A stretch of 64,000 nucleotides of DNA from Anaeramoeba flamelloides (taxonomy: Eukaryota > Metamonada > Anaeramoebidae). The stretch lies in NCBI GenBank assembly GCA_027625915.1, contig JANTQA010000040.1, forward strand, positions 2,170,001 to 2,234,000, written 5' to 3'. This document shows, piece after piece, positions 43,219 to 54,800 of this stretch (the first letter of the stretch is position 1; each line of letters opens with the position of its first letter). The notes beneath the pieces are model-generated. The model was not told where the DNA came from. It worked only from the letters and a program-made list of their open reading frames with translations, and searched no databases. Position numbers and translations under genes: made by a program.

Positions 43219-45334
43219 AAAAGAAAAATTTTTCAAAAACAAAGAAAAAGAAAAACAAAAGAAAAAAAAAAATTTGAAATAGCAAAACTAAAATTTGAAA
43301 AAGTAGAAAAAATGATTCTGATCCAAAAATTTGAAAATATTTTTTGTAAAGAATACTGAAATAAACCCTCAAAACAACTCGCATTAACATTATAAAGTGA
43401 GTCAAAATATATGAAAAATAGTTTAATTATCAAAAAAACAATTAAAAATTTCGATTAAAATCATTTCCAGAGTTAGAATTTTTTTTTTTTTATTTTCAAA
43501 ATAAATTAAAATTAAATTTTGAATTCATACCATTTTCATTTTCCCAAAAAGACCTCGAAAATAACAAAATTCTTGGTTCAAAAAAAAATTCACAATAATT
43601 TTAGTTAATTTCACTAAAATTGAATAGTTATTTTTGTTCTAATGATTATACTCAACTTATTTCCCATTTAAACAAGTGTTATAATAAAATACAACAAGTA
43701 AATAATTGTATATATTAAAAAAATCGTTATTAAGAAATTCTCGAATAGAATTCCACTATTTTTTCTTGAAAAATAAATCTTTGTGGTATTTTTTTTGACT
43801 TTTTTTGTTTTAATCCACAACTTTGAAAATTATGATGATTTTGGGTTTATAACTTCATAATAAAAAAAAATAACTTTTAAATTGAATCAAAAAATTCTCC
43901 TCTTTATTTATAGCACCCATGTATCACCTAAAAAAACCCTTTTATAATCAATGTTATCAAAATAATAGATTTTTTTTCTTTTTTTGAAAAAAAAATCCAG
44001 AAATTTTTATGAATAAATGTAAAAATATGAATAAAATCAATTATTTTGACATTCTTTTAACTTTTTTATAAAATCTTTTTATTTTTTTTTTTTTCAATTC
44101 CAAACAATCCAAAAATCAGTTTACTTCGGGAACTCTGATTTTTTTATTGATTTTAGTGAAATTTATTTTTTTATTACTTTTTCTTTTTTTCAATTCTTTG
44201 CTATTGTTTTTTGAGCATTTCAAGTTATAAAAAAAAAAATAATTGAAAATAGTATTATATCAAGTAAATCGGGGTTATTTAATATCCTTTAAAATCCCTA
44301 CATTTATTGGTAAAAAACATTCTTTAGAACCCTTTTCAACTGTTTATTCAATAATAAACAAATCTGAGATTCGAATTTTAAAAAAGGTTATTGAACTTTT
44401 TTTATTTTTTGATTTTTTTTTTTATATAATATCATAATTTTTGATTTTCTAATTATTAAAAAGGGAATCATTCATAAGGTTTAATAATTTTTTGATATTG
44501 AACAGTGCAAGAATAATTTTTGTTATTTATTTTTTTTCATTTTATTAACTAATTTAGGTAAAAGAAATTTAAAATAAAGCTGTTTTAACTTTTTTTGAAA
44601 TTTTATTATTTTTAAACAAGTATATTTCATATAGGAATGTCTTATAATTAATCCTTTTTGTTGAGTGAAAATAATGAATGATTGTTAAAAAAAATCAACC
44701 TTAAATATAAACCAAATATCAAAAAAACTGTACATACTTAAAATCAGAAAGAGGCAAAATACACTAAATTTCATAATAAATGACCCATCTTATAATTGAA
44801 TTATGAATAGCTTTTGTATCGTTTTGAAGTTTTTCCTCTCACAATGAAAAGTTTGAAAATAAATCATTTTTTCTCTTTTTTATTTTTTCAACAGTGTTTT
44901 GTTAAAGTGGAAAATGAAAATGAAAAATTGGAAAGAAGTAACTGATGGATTAATGAAAAAATTGGTTTCAAATCTGAAAAAGAGATTAGATTTAGTTATT
45001 CAAATGGAAGGAGAATCGATTAATGAGTTTTTTTACTTTTTTAAGTTTTCTATTTTTTTTGTAATGCTTCTTTCAAAATAAATGGCCTAATTTTTTTTAA
45101 CAGTTTTTTTTATTTTTCTTTATTTTATATTGAGACAAAAAATAAATATCTCTTACGTATAGTATTGAATATTAAAATCTAAATATTTATATTATTATAG
45201 ATAACTTCAATTATTAAAAATATTTTTATTTAAAATTTGATTTTTAATCGGCCAATTATTATGAAAGATAGTTTAAATAGAATATTTTATAGATTTTCAA
45301 GATTCTTGTTAAATCAAGTTTAAGTTACCCAGTA

Positions 45335-45770
45335 TTAATGTTTATATATTTAATCATTTTTTACCCCAAATAAAAGAAAAAAATATAAAAAAAAAAAATT
45401 AAAAATGATGTGACTAAAATGATGAAAAGAGCAGAACAAAAAAATTGTATTTATAAATATGTTTGAATCTCACCAATAATTGTTGATCGATCAAATGAAT
45501 CGAGACCATCAATTAATTTTATGTACTTTTTCTAGTATATTAAAATCAAATTTAACCTTATATCAAACATCAAAAAAAATTATTTTCAGATCTAACGAAA
45601 CAAATTTAACTTAATTGTAAAAAAATGAAATGAAAATAAAACATAGAAAAGAGAAAAAAGATAAAATTATAAATAGTTTGCAAATTTAAAATTATTTTGA
45701 ATTTGAATGAAAAAGTATTATTGCTATGTTTTAAACTGTTTTAAATGTGTTCAAATTTTGGAATTTAGTT
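45335..45770. repeat. Dispersed repeat family L, copy 2
   Basis: Same orientation and order as 23660-24130, with shared 'tcaccaataattgttgatcg'-type and 'gaaatgaaaataaaacata' segments. Diverged. Confidence 0.5.
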
Positions 45771-46006
45771 TATATTATTTATAATAAAGAATGGTATCTC
45801 AAAAACAAAAGAGTGTTGTTAAAGATTTCTAAAATTGGAAATATTATGTATTACTCTAACTTTAACAAATTTGTAGAAAAAATAAAATATTAAAAAGATT
45901 TTTTTATATATTTTTAATTTATTTATTATTCAAATTGATTAAATTTATTTGTTTTTTTCAAAAAAAAAATAATTAACAATCATCAAAATCACTTTTTTGA
46001 GAATTT

Positions 46007-48325
46007 CTAATTTTCTGAAGTTGAATCGGAATCATTATTTTTATTTTCTAAATCATCGTAACTATCATCATCATCATCATTATTTTCTTCAATTATTTTT
46101 CTTATTTGATAAGGGGGTCTGTATTCTTTCCAATTGCCAAGTCTAGTTGTACTTTCATTGACAACTCTGGAAAATGCATTATTACCCTTTCCAAAGCATG
46201 AACAGAGCCAAGACAAAAGATGGGAATGTGGAGAAATATATATAGTTACCAAAAGCGTGAGAAACACAAGAATCATTGTAATCACATTCCTGAAATTGTC
46301 GAGTTTCCAATCACAAGTGATGTTGATATAAAAGACGATCCAAACGTTACAAGCCGAGTGGATGAAGACCAAACCTGGGATGAATGTTTCAAGTTTTTGC
46401 TGAATAGCAATTGTATAATTATGGCTTTCAATTCTTCTTCTCAGCACAATCCATTTATGCACTTGCCAGAGTACGTATACAAAGACTAAAGAGATTAAGG
46501 AGATAAGGGGGAAGGGGAAACAAAAGACCAACATTTGGTTAACCATTTCTAAAATTTCTGAATAGAGATCGCCCAACTCAAATTCCTCTGGTGTGTAGCC
46601 ATGGATTAAACCAAATAATGTGATTGATTTCTTTTTTGCTGAGCGTTTCCGATACCAATCAAAAAAAAGCTGTTTCCCGACTGTTAATGATATTGCCTTT
46701 ACGGAATCAACAAACCCACAATAGAGGATCAAATGGGAGGAGTTCTCCCAAAAGTGCACAGATTTCCAATAGATAACGAAAATGGTGACAAACTGGTTTA
46801 CCAACGTTGCCAAGCTGCAGTAATACATCACGGCTGCCTCTTCCTCGGTTTTGGAAGAGTACTTGGCCCATTTCACAGACTTTGAAATGAGAAACACCAG
46901 GAGGGAGTTCACAGCTGACAGGATCAAAGACAGCCCAAAGGAGACACTATTCTCGGACTTTTCCTCCTTTGCCGAGAGCTTGCTGATGATTGCGATGGAA
47001 ATTGCAATGACCACCATGAGTTGGATCCAGACGAGGATCTTTCTGATCCTATGCTTGGAGTCTGGGAAATGCAGGTTTTCCCAGATAATGTCATCGGGCT
47101 CGGGTGCTCTTGTCACGGAAATTGTTTTCCTCCCAAAAAAGCCCAGGCTTAGGCAACATAAGCAACACACCTTCTGGAACAAACCCACAGAAAACTTTTT
47201 GATACACTTGGCGCAACTATCCAGATCTTGAAAGACAACAAGAGCCTTCCCAAAATGCGGGAATTGTCTTTGGCTTTGCAAAATTTGTTCCATTTTGCCT
47301 TCAATTTCTTCTATGGATCTGTCATACCATTGCAAGCCACGGAAGTACCCAAACCTTTGCAGAAGTTGCAAGAATTTCCCCACGGCCTGCTTCGTGTCAA
47401 TGATGTTTCCATGCACTTGCTCCCGCAGAAACACTTCGTTTCTCATCGCCTTGAGCTCCTTTAGCTCAACAGCCAAGGAAAACAGCTCGCCATAATTCCT
47501 CGGGTAGATCACATGCTCAATTTTGCCAAACCTTCCAAAGAATTTGGTGATACTTTTGACAGTCTTGATGCTTGGTGGGATGTTCTCAACCAAGATCGTG
47601 CGATCAGAAATGGTGACTTTGTCGCGATACTGGTAATATTTCTTCGCCAGCCTTCTTGTGTTCTCATTCACAGAGCCGTTATAGATATAAAACAAGAGCA
47701 CAATGATCAAATCAATCACCGTTTGGAAAATTAAATTCAACCCAGAGACGTTCCCAATGGTGGTCCGTAAAATGGTGAAGGAGCCTGTGTCCGTGTTCTC
47801 AGCGGGGCAGCCATCTACGTCACGTGGCTTGGAATAATAGTTTAAGAGGAGGTTGACCATCGACAGACAAGTGATCAAGATTAAAAACTTTTTCAACCCA
47901 TTTGAAAATTGGAAAAACCGAACAGTGCCCAAGCTAAAATCGTGGTTATTGCTTTTGTAATTCTGTGGCTTCACAGACAAATACGGTAGGTACTCCTTGG
48001 GATCAGTTTCTGTATGCGGGAAATGAGACATCCAATGATCTTCGGCTCTCTTGATGTACTCGTCAAAATTAGACTCTTTGATTAAAGCCTTCATCTCTTG
48101 ATCGCTACTGGACGTTCCTTTATAACTTGAGCTCCCGGATTGTTCACTTACAGTATATTTTAGCATTTGAGGTTGGCTCTGAAACAAATTCGTTTTTTCA
48201 ACCAAAGAATCCATTTTTTTCTTCTTTTTATTAATTGTGCTGCTTGTTTTCTCAAGTAACCTGTTTGTTATTTCGCTTGTTTGGCTTTGAATTTTTTTAA
48301 ATTGTTTTTTACCATAATTCGTCAT
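46007..48325 (-). CDS. OSCA/TMEM63/CSC1-family mechanosensitive cation channel
   Basis: A 772-residue intronless membrane protein of the OSCA/TMEM63 (CSC1) family, osmo- or tension-gated cation channels of the plasma membrane or endomembranes. A polar N-terminus (1-140) precedes two membrane segments (about 143-163 and 195-216). The cytosolic RRM-like domain follows: DRTILVENIPPSI at 241-253, GRFGKIEHVIYPRNY at 264-278 and FGKALVVFQDLDSCAKCIKKF at 358-378. The family hallmark APEPDDIIWENL sits at 407-418 just before the pore block. Further hydrophobic segments lie near 429-449, 462-482, 500-521, 531-551, 592-622, 645-669 and 679-698. The C-tail is acidic (Asp/Asn-rich). Base composition between about 46500 and 48100 is visibly more GC-rich than any other gene here. 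Ends with TAG. Confidence 0.92.
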   Translation of the reverse strand: MTNYGKKQFKKIQSQTSEITNRLLEKTSSTINKKKKKMDSLVEKTNLFQSQPQMLKYTVSEQSGSSSYKGTSSSDQEMKALIKESNFDEYIKRAEDHWMSHFPHTETDPKEYLPYLSVKPQNYKSNNHDFSLGTVRFFQFSNGLKKFLILITCLSMVNLLLNYYSKPRDVDGCPAENTDTGSFTILRTTIGNVSGLNLIFQTVIDLIIVLLFYIYNGSVNENTRRLAKKYYQYRDKVTISDRTILVENIPPSIKTVKSITKFFGRFGKIEHVIYPRNYGELFSLAVELKELKAMRNEVFLREQVHGNIIDTKQAVGKFLQLLQRFGYFRGLQWYDRSIEEIEGKMEQILQSQRQFPHFGKALVVFQDLDSCAKCIKKFSVGLFQKVCCLCCLSLGFFGRKTISVTRAPEPDDIIWENLHFPDSKHRIRKILVWIQLMVVIAISIAIISKLSAKEEKSENSVSFGLSLILSAVNSLLVFLISKSVKWAKYSSKTEEEAAVMYYCSLATLVNQFVTIFVIYWKSVHFWENSSHLILYCGFVDSVKAISLTVGKQLFFDWYRKRSAKKKSITLFGLIHGYTPEEFELGDLYSEILEMVNQMLVFCFPFPLISLISLVFVYVLWQVHKWIVLRRRIESHNYTIAIQQKLETFIPGLVFIHSACNVWIVFYINITCDWKLDNFRNVITMILVFLTLLVTIYISPHSHLLSWLCSCFGKGNNAFSRVVNESTTRLGNWKEYRPPYQIRKIIEENNDDDDDSYDDLENKNNDSDSTSEN

Positions 48326-49099
48326 TGTTTTTGTTTAAAACAACAATCAAAGTTTTTTTTTAAAAAAATGGGATTTTTGAAGTTTATTTTTTTTTTCTGA
48401 TTTTGGGATTTGATCTACTTTTTTCACTCTTTTGAAAGAAAGGGTTTGTGTTAGTGTTTTTTTAAGTGTGTTGATGAAAATATGAATTGGTTTTTAATTG
48501 GTTATATTTTTTCAAAGTTGGTTTATTTTGGGGACACTTTAATGATTTAAACAATTTATTTTCACTTTGTTTTGTGGATGTTTTAATACAATTCGAGATT
48601 TTTACAAGATTACATTTCATTTCCAAATAAAAATAACAATATTTTCAGTCAGCTTTCCCAAAACAATCAAAAATTACAAAGAATGAATAGAAACCATCAA
48701 AGTTCCAATTTGAAAAGGGAAATTAATAATTAAGACTTCTTTTAATAATTAAACTCAAAAATTTGAAATGATAAAATGATTTAGAAATCTTTTTTGGAAA
48801 GTTGAATGAAAATTTGGTTCCTATTTTTTTGAAATAAAGAGTAATAGCGTACTGTTGTCAAAATAACATGATCCTAAAAGTTTAATCTTTGTTTCAAAAT
48901 AAAAAGCTTGTTTTTTGTTATACTGGTATTTGTATTACAAAAGGGAAAAAATTTTCACTTCCTTTTCCAGATTCTATAATATAAATCGAGACTTCTCAAA
49001 AGTAAGATTCAATTTGTGAATCTTTATAAAAGAAAAATCAAGAAAAGAAATGAAAATTTTTCCCATTTACAATTAAAATACCAGTAGTCAGCCTAAACA

Positions 49100-49450
49100 T
49101 TAACCTATCTTAGAAACCAACAATAAAACATAAATAAATATGGTACTGATTTCTTAAATTTCTATTATTTTAAAAAAAAATTCTAAAAATGAAGGATCAA
49201 TTAGAAAATTTATCTCAAAAAATAGAGTAAATTTTTTAAGAAAATTTTAATCAATCAAATGTTCAATAAATATTCAATCAAAATACGGAAAAGTATGAAT
49301 AATTTCAACAAATTCAATTCCTAATTTAAAATTTACTTTTAATATCAATTATTTAACCTTCAAAATTGATTTGAATTTGGATATATTATTGTATTGTGAA
49401 TTGGGTGTTGCCTTGGAAGTAAGAAGAAAAAAAGTAAGGATTTTCTATTA
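49100..49450. repeat. Dispersed repeat family J, copy 2
   Basis: Colinear with 8985-9360. Preceded at 48640-48850 by sequence resembling repeat I ('ttttttggaaagttgaatga'), so the I-J order upstream of a minus-strand gene is the same as upstream of Mcm10. Confidence 0.5.
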
Positions 49451-49819
49451 AAAGAGCACTAGTATGAAAAAATAAAATTGAAAAAAAAAAGTTTGACAAA
49501 ACTACAACTTCAATAATCATTTCTTCTTAGTTAATTGAGTTTATTCAAAATATAATCAACATTCGAGTTCTTAAAAAATCTTGAGGCTGTTATCTTTATT
49601 GTTGTTAATAGTGGTACGATAGATTTTTTAAAGTCTCTTGTCGAGAAAAAAGCTTCTATTTTGGGGTAAAAATTTTTAAATGGATACAGGAATTTTCTTT
49701 GTACTCAACTTTAGAATATTTTTCTCAAAAGATAATAACTAATAATTGTGAAAACACTCTACTCATCTAAAAAAACTGAAACAGAGAGAAAAAAAAATAA
49801 CTGATTATAAATATTGAAA

Positions 49820-50045
49820 GTGTCCGTAGAGTGTCTAGGTTTTTTTTAATTTAAGAAATAAACTGAAAATTTCTGAAATTTTCTGTTTATTTCTAAAATT
49901 AAAAAAAAATCTAACCACGGTTTTCTTGAGGTTATCTGTTTTATTTGTTAAATCAATAGTACTTCCTAGGTTGTTTTTACTTTTCGAAATAAAATGAAAA
50001 TTCAAAAGTTTTTTGATCATTTCATAAAATGACAACCTAAAAAAA
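49820..50045. repeat. Hairpin family E, locus 6
   Basis: Starts with the signature 'gtgtccgtagagtgtctagg', then an 'aagaaataaactgaaaat' hairpin, a 'gttttcttgaggttatctg' arm and an 'aaaatgaaaattcaaaag' hairpin. Confidence 0.6.
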
Positions 50046-51092
50046 TTTTTTTTGGTAAGCGTAGACATAAGTATAAGTTAAAGATCCTTTTTGAAAAATA
50101 TTCCTATTTTTTTTTTTAATTCAATTAATGTTTACTAATTTATTATTAAATTTTATTATTTGGGATCAAATTAGTTTTCATTTATTATTATTGTGATTTT
50201 AAATAAAAAAAAACATTATTTGATAAATTTTATGAAATCCAAAATTTTAATTTAACAATTGCAACTAATTATTCATTCCAGAAAAATACTTTTTTTTGAA
50301 ATAATTATTCATTGTTTCTATAGACAAATTATTTAAATGGTTTTCCTAACAATAAAAAATAAAACAATTGGCTCTATATAAATTTTTGATTTTTTTCAGT
50401 GTTTTTCATTTTTAAAAATATGTTTTTAATCATTTTTATTTTAAATTTCTTTACTTTCTAAATATTGTATAACAAAATTTTTAATTTAGAAAGTATAAAA
50501 TCTAATTTTCAATTAGTAAAAATAAGTGAATCAAGAAAAAAGTTCATTATAATTTTTGATTGGAAACTTTACTGGAAATTGAAAATGAAAAGTAAAATAT
50601 ATTAGGAAAATGAGAAAAAATAGTAAAAACAAAATGAAAGATTTGAATTTAAATATATTTTAATTATTATTATTACTCTCTTTTGATCTGATTTTTTTAT
50701 TTTATCAATCCATCATTAATAATTTGTTGAAAACAATCGGTATTTCGATAATATCCAATTAAATAGTCCAATTGTGATGAGAAAGGAAAATTTTGTATTT
50801 TTTTTTTTTTGATAGAAATTGATATAAGGTATTCTATTTTGAAAGTTAATTGATTTCTTCTTTTAATTGATTTTTCTTATTGTTTTTTTTTGGTTCAATT
50901 AAGGTTCCTAAATAAAAATAATATCAAACTTTTTTCCTTTTTTTTCTTGTTGACCTGAAATGATTATTTGGTTTAATTTCTTAATTGAAAATTATTTTTA
51001 TAAAAAAATATTCAATAAATTATTTTTCATAATTTTCATTATTTCAAATTTCATTTGTTTTTTTAATATTCCAATTTTATTGTATATCAATA

Positions 51093-51285
51093 CAGTAAGT
51101 TTAACTTTTTAGATTCAAACTTTTAATGGTATTATGGCACAAAAAAAAAACAATTTATGGCTCAGAATTCTGTATTTTTTAATTCCCATAAATTATTTTA
51201 ATAGAATCCAGATTTAGTAACTTAATTTGGAATTTTTTTTGATCCTTAATTCACATTCGATTTTTGTGTATTTTAAGTGGAAATG
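51093..51285. mobile_element. Family A MITE, decayed copy
   Basis: Left end 'cagtaagtttaactttttag' after TA, followed by 'caaacttttaatggtattat' and a central 'ttaatttggaattttttttg'. The right end is eroded. An old insertion. Confidence 0.6.
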
Positions 51286-51856
51286 AATGATTCGTTTAAT
51301 ATTATTTTATTATCTGATATAATGTTTTTAAAATTAATTATCTTGTAAAAAACATTAATCAATGTTCAAAGTATTTTGTCTCATTATTTACAAAATTTAA
51401 ATAATTTTCAAAATTCTTTTGATTAAATCTATTGAAATTTCCATAAGTTCAAGAATTTACTCTCCTAAAAAAACATTTTTAAAAGTGTAATCTTTTAATA
51501 TTAATTGTTTGAATATTTTTAATAATTTTATTTTAATCTGTCTTCTCCTAAATATTACTTAAGTAAGATAAGCTTCCTAAAATAATTAATTTTTTTGTAG
51601 TTTTTTTGTGAAAATTTTTAAAAATTAAACAATGACATTATAAACTGAAAAATTTATTAAAAAAAAAATAAACATAAAATAATTATCATAATAATATTTT
51701 TATTTTTTTAAAAGGGAATTATATTTATTTGATTATTTAGAAATATGATTTCTCGGAAAAAAAAAAAAATAGAAAACAAAAACAAATATAAAAATAAAAA
51801 AATAACTATAAAAATGAAAATTAGATTTGTTTAAAATGGAAAGGTTAAAGATCGAT

Positions 51857-54800
51857 TTATATTTTTAAAAAATGTGCTAATTTTTCTAAATAATTGTTTA
51901 TTAAAGAATTTTGCCCTGTTAATAACAAAACAACGTCATGCATTGATAAACTTTCAAAATTGAAAATTAATTGTTCAAAGATTTTTTCTTTTTCAAGTTT
52001 TAATAATTGAATTAGAATTCTTGATTTTTTTAATAAAGGTTTTGCTATTCTTTTCAATTTTTTAAAATCTTCTTTCTTGTAATCATTATTTTCATTCCGA
52101 TTTATATTGTTTTTATTACTCTTATCATTGTTATCATTATTCTCATCATCATTATTATTTTCTTGTTGAATTTGTTTTATTTTTTTAAAAGCCTGTATTT
52201 GTTTTTGCGTGACATTACTTTTCTCAATTTTAAACCATAACCAAAGTTCTTTCTCTTCAAAATATTCGTATATTCTTTTTTCTTTTGCTAAGATTAAATA
52301 TTTTAAAGCCTTTTCATATTTTGTTTGGAATTCATAAATCTTAAATAATGAACGACATAAATAATAGGGATCGTTCTCATTTCTTTCTTTGGCCTTTTTT
52401 TCTATTTTATTTATTCTGCCAATTGGAGGGAGTTTTAATGTTATTTTGGTTTTATTTTCGACTAAATTTGAATAATTATCAAAATCATCATTATCATTAT
52501 CATTATTGTCTTGATCATCTTCCTCATCTTTTTTCTCTTCTTTTTTTTTCGTTTTAAAATTTTCATTCCAAATTTTCTCGGTATTTATCCCAAGCTCTTT
52601 TAATTTCAATTTGACTAATTTAGTAATTAGTTTTATAGAGTACATTATTGGCCAGGTGTCAATAGAATTATAAAATGATTTATAATTGCCCTTATTTAAA
52701 TGTATTTCCAAAATTTTGTTATAATATTTGATATCCAATAAATTTCTATTATTAAATGGTAAAGTGAATTGCAATAATTCCAGATCGCCTGATTGATAAA
52801 GACTTTCGGCAAAGGTATTCCAATATTCGCCATTTGCCTCGGGGAGGGTGTAGTCACCCCAAACAAAGATTGCCTTTTTCTTCTCTCCTTTATTCCATAA
52901 AAATTTTGCATATTCATTCGCAATTTCAATTAATTCTTTTTTCCTTTTATATTTTTCACACAGATGAATAGCTTTTAAAAATTTGCACTGCTTAGTTAAC
53001 ATAACCACAGTTTCCACAATAGTTAAATGCTTTATTAATACAAGTTCATCTGGATAACATAAAACCCATTTGAACTTTGAATTTGGTTCGTTTTCAATAA
53101 TGGTACTAAACCCTCTTTTTGGCCCAGATCTTGTGTCAATCATTTTTGAACAACAAAAAACTCCTATTTTTTTATTATTTAATTTTACATTTCCATTTTC
53201 ATTTTCATTTTCATTTTCATTTTTATTTTTATTTTTATTTTTATTTTTATTTTTATTTCGATTTTTATTTTCATTTTCATTTTCATTTTCATTTTCATTT
53301 TCATTTTCACTTGTATTTTCATTTTCATTTTGGTTTTTTGTTTTATTAGTATTTTGGATACCCATTGTTAATTTTCTTTTAACTTTACATCGATCAATTA
53401 TTTTTAAATCCAAATTATTTTGTAATTCAAGTAATACTATTTCCACATATTTTATTCTTTGTTTAGTTTTTGGATCATCGACCAGTAATAAAATCAAATC
53501 TCCTTCAATGGCAATACTTAAAATTGGGATTGAAGAATGGAAAACTTTGAGAATTTTTGGTCCTTCTTTGCCCCATTCTTTTACAGGACAAAAGTAAAGA
53601 TAGGAATCAACCCTGACAACAAAATATTTGTTTGTTATAAGAAATTCTGAATTATTTGTTTTTTTCTCTAACTTCTTTTTTAGATTTAACCCCATTTTTA
53701 AATCGTTTTCTTCTTTTTTTTTTTTGTTTGTTTTTCTTTTTTCTTTCTTATTTATTTTTAATTCATTTTCAGAATTGGAGTTTGTTGCTGAATTTGAATT
53801 CGAATTTGAATTTGAATCTGAATTCGAATTCAAATCAGAACCACTCGTAGAAGTACTTGACTCGGATTTTGATTCAGAATTAGAAATTGCTGAGAAAGAT
53901 TTTATAAAACTTCCTGAAAAATCATCGTCTACTGTAGTTTTTTGAAGATTTTTATTTGTCTTTTTATTTTTAATTTTTGATAAATCAAGGTTTTTAATTT
54001 TATTCGATTTTTCAAACGATTTCGGATAATTCTTCTTCAAGTCATTCAAAGTTGGTTGGTTTGAAATGTCATGAAATGATTTTGGTGATAATGGTGAAAA
54101 GGATCTATTTTCTTTGGTTTTTTTTTTTTGGGGGATTTTGTAAGGTTGGTGCTTGGTTTTTTCTTCTTTGTTTTGTTTTGTTTTTTTTTTCTTTTTTTCC
54201 TTTTTCTTTTGGATTTTGTTTTTTTTATCTTTAATTGCTTCACTTTTATTTTGTTTTTCTTTTTCGTTTTGTTTTTCTTTTTCTTTTTCTTTTTCTTTTT
54301 CTTTTTCTTTTTCTTTTTCTTTTTGTTTTTCTTTTTCTTTTTGTTTTAATTTGTTTCTATTTTTATTTTCATCTTTTAAATCATCCTTAATTTGAGAATA
54401 AGAATCAAACTTTCTCACATAGCCAATCTTTTCAGAATAAACAACAACTGATTTGCCGACAGAAAATATAAAAAAATGTGGAGGTTTAAATATTAAATCT
54501 CTAATCACCAAGTCTTCCTTTTTTGAAGAGGTATAAGAATAGTTGCCAGACCACAAACCTTCGATCAATACCTCAGTTGCTTCAATCGAATAACGAAGGA
54601 TTTCGCGATCGCTTGTCGAAAAAAGAGATTCCTTCCTTCGTATAATAATCCCCTTCACAGTGCCGACATACAATTCTTGGTTTGTTTTCCAGTCGTGTGG
54701 TATAAATAATGAAGAGATACCACAATTTAATTTATTCCCAAACTTGTCAACTTTGGAACGAAACCAATTCCAAATCATAATCTGGCCTTCGTCACACGCC

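Larger units (their letters stand above)
39733..46006. other. 6-kb gene-free stretch with nested repeats and a poly-A tract
   Basis: No supported gene. It has a TG microsatellite (39861-39879) just past the surface-protein gene, the mosaic element B'/N/A (40710-41480), a hairpin with 'gtgagtcacaatttttga' ends (42785-42982), a 71-base A tract (43146-43216) and repeat L (45335-45770). The intervals 41480-42780 and 43220-45330 are AT-rich spacer in which I see nothing. Frames at 40142-40393, 40551-40844 and 44899-45081 are low-complexity or repeat-derived. Confidence 0.6.
48326..51856. other. 3.5-kb gene-free interval between TMEM63 and Vps41 genes
   Basis: No supported gene. Contains a block related to repeat I (about 48640-48850), repeat J (49100-49450), hairpin E (49820-50045), a B'-like remnant (50555-50900) and a decayed family A element (51093-51285). 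I looked here for a further Vps41 exon and found no frame of useful length; the 49835-50068 frame is repeat-derived. Confidence 0.6.

Noticed and set aside
43073-43405. Frames across the A71 tract (poly-Phe and poly-Lys)
   Set aside because: Products of homopolymer translation only.
46851-47231. 126-codon plus-strand frame opposite the TMEM63 gene
   Set aside because: The minus strand encodes the unmistakable OSCA/TMEM63 family motifs; this is antisense shadow in a GC-richer gene.
49835-50068. Possible missing C-terminal exon of Vps41
   Set aside because: The frame consists of hairpin family E sequence, has no Vps41 or RING motif and no convincing splice sites.
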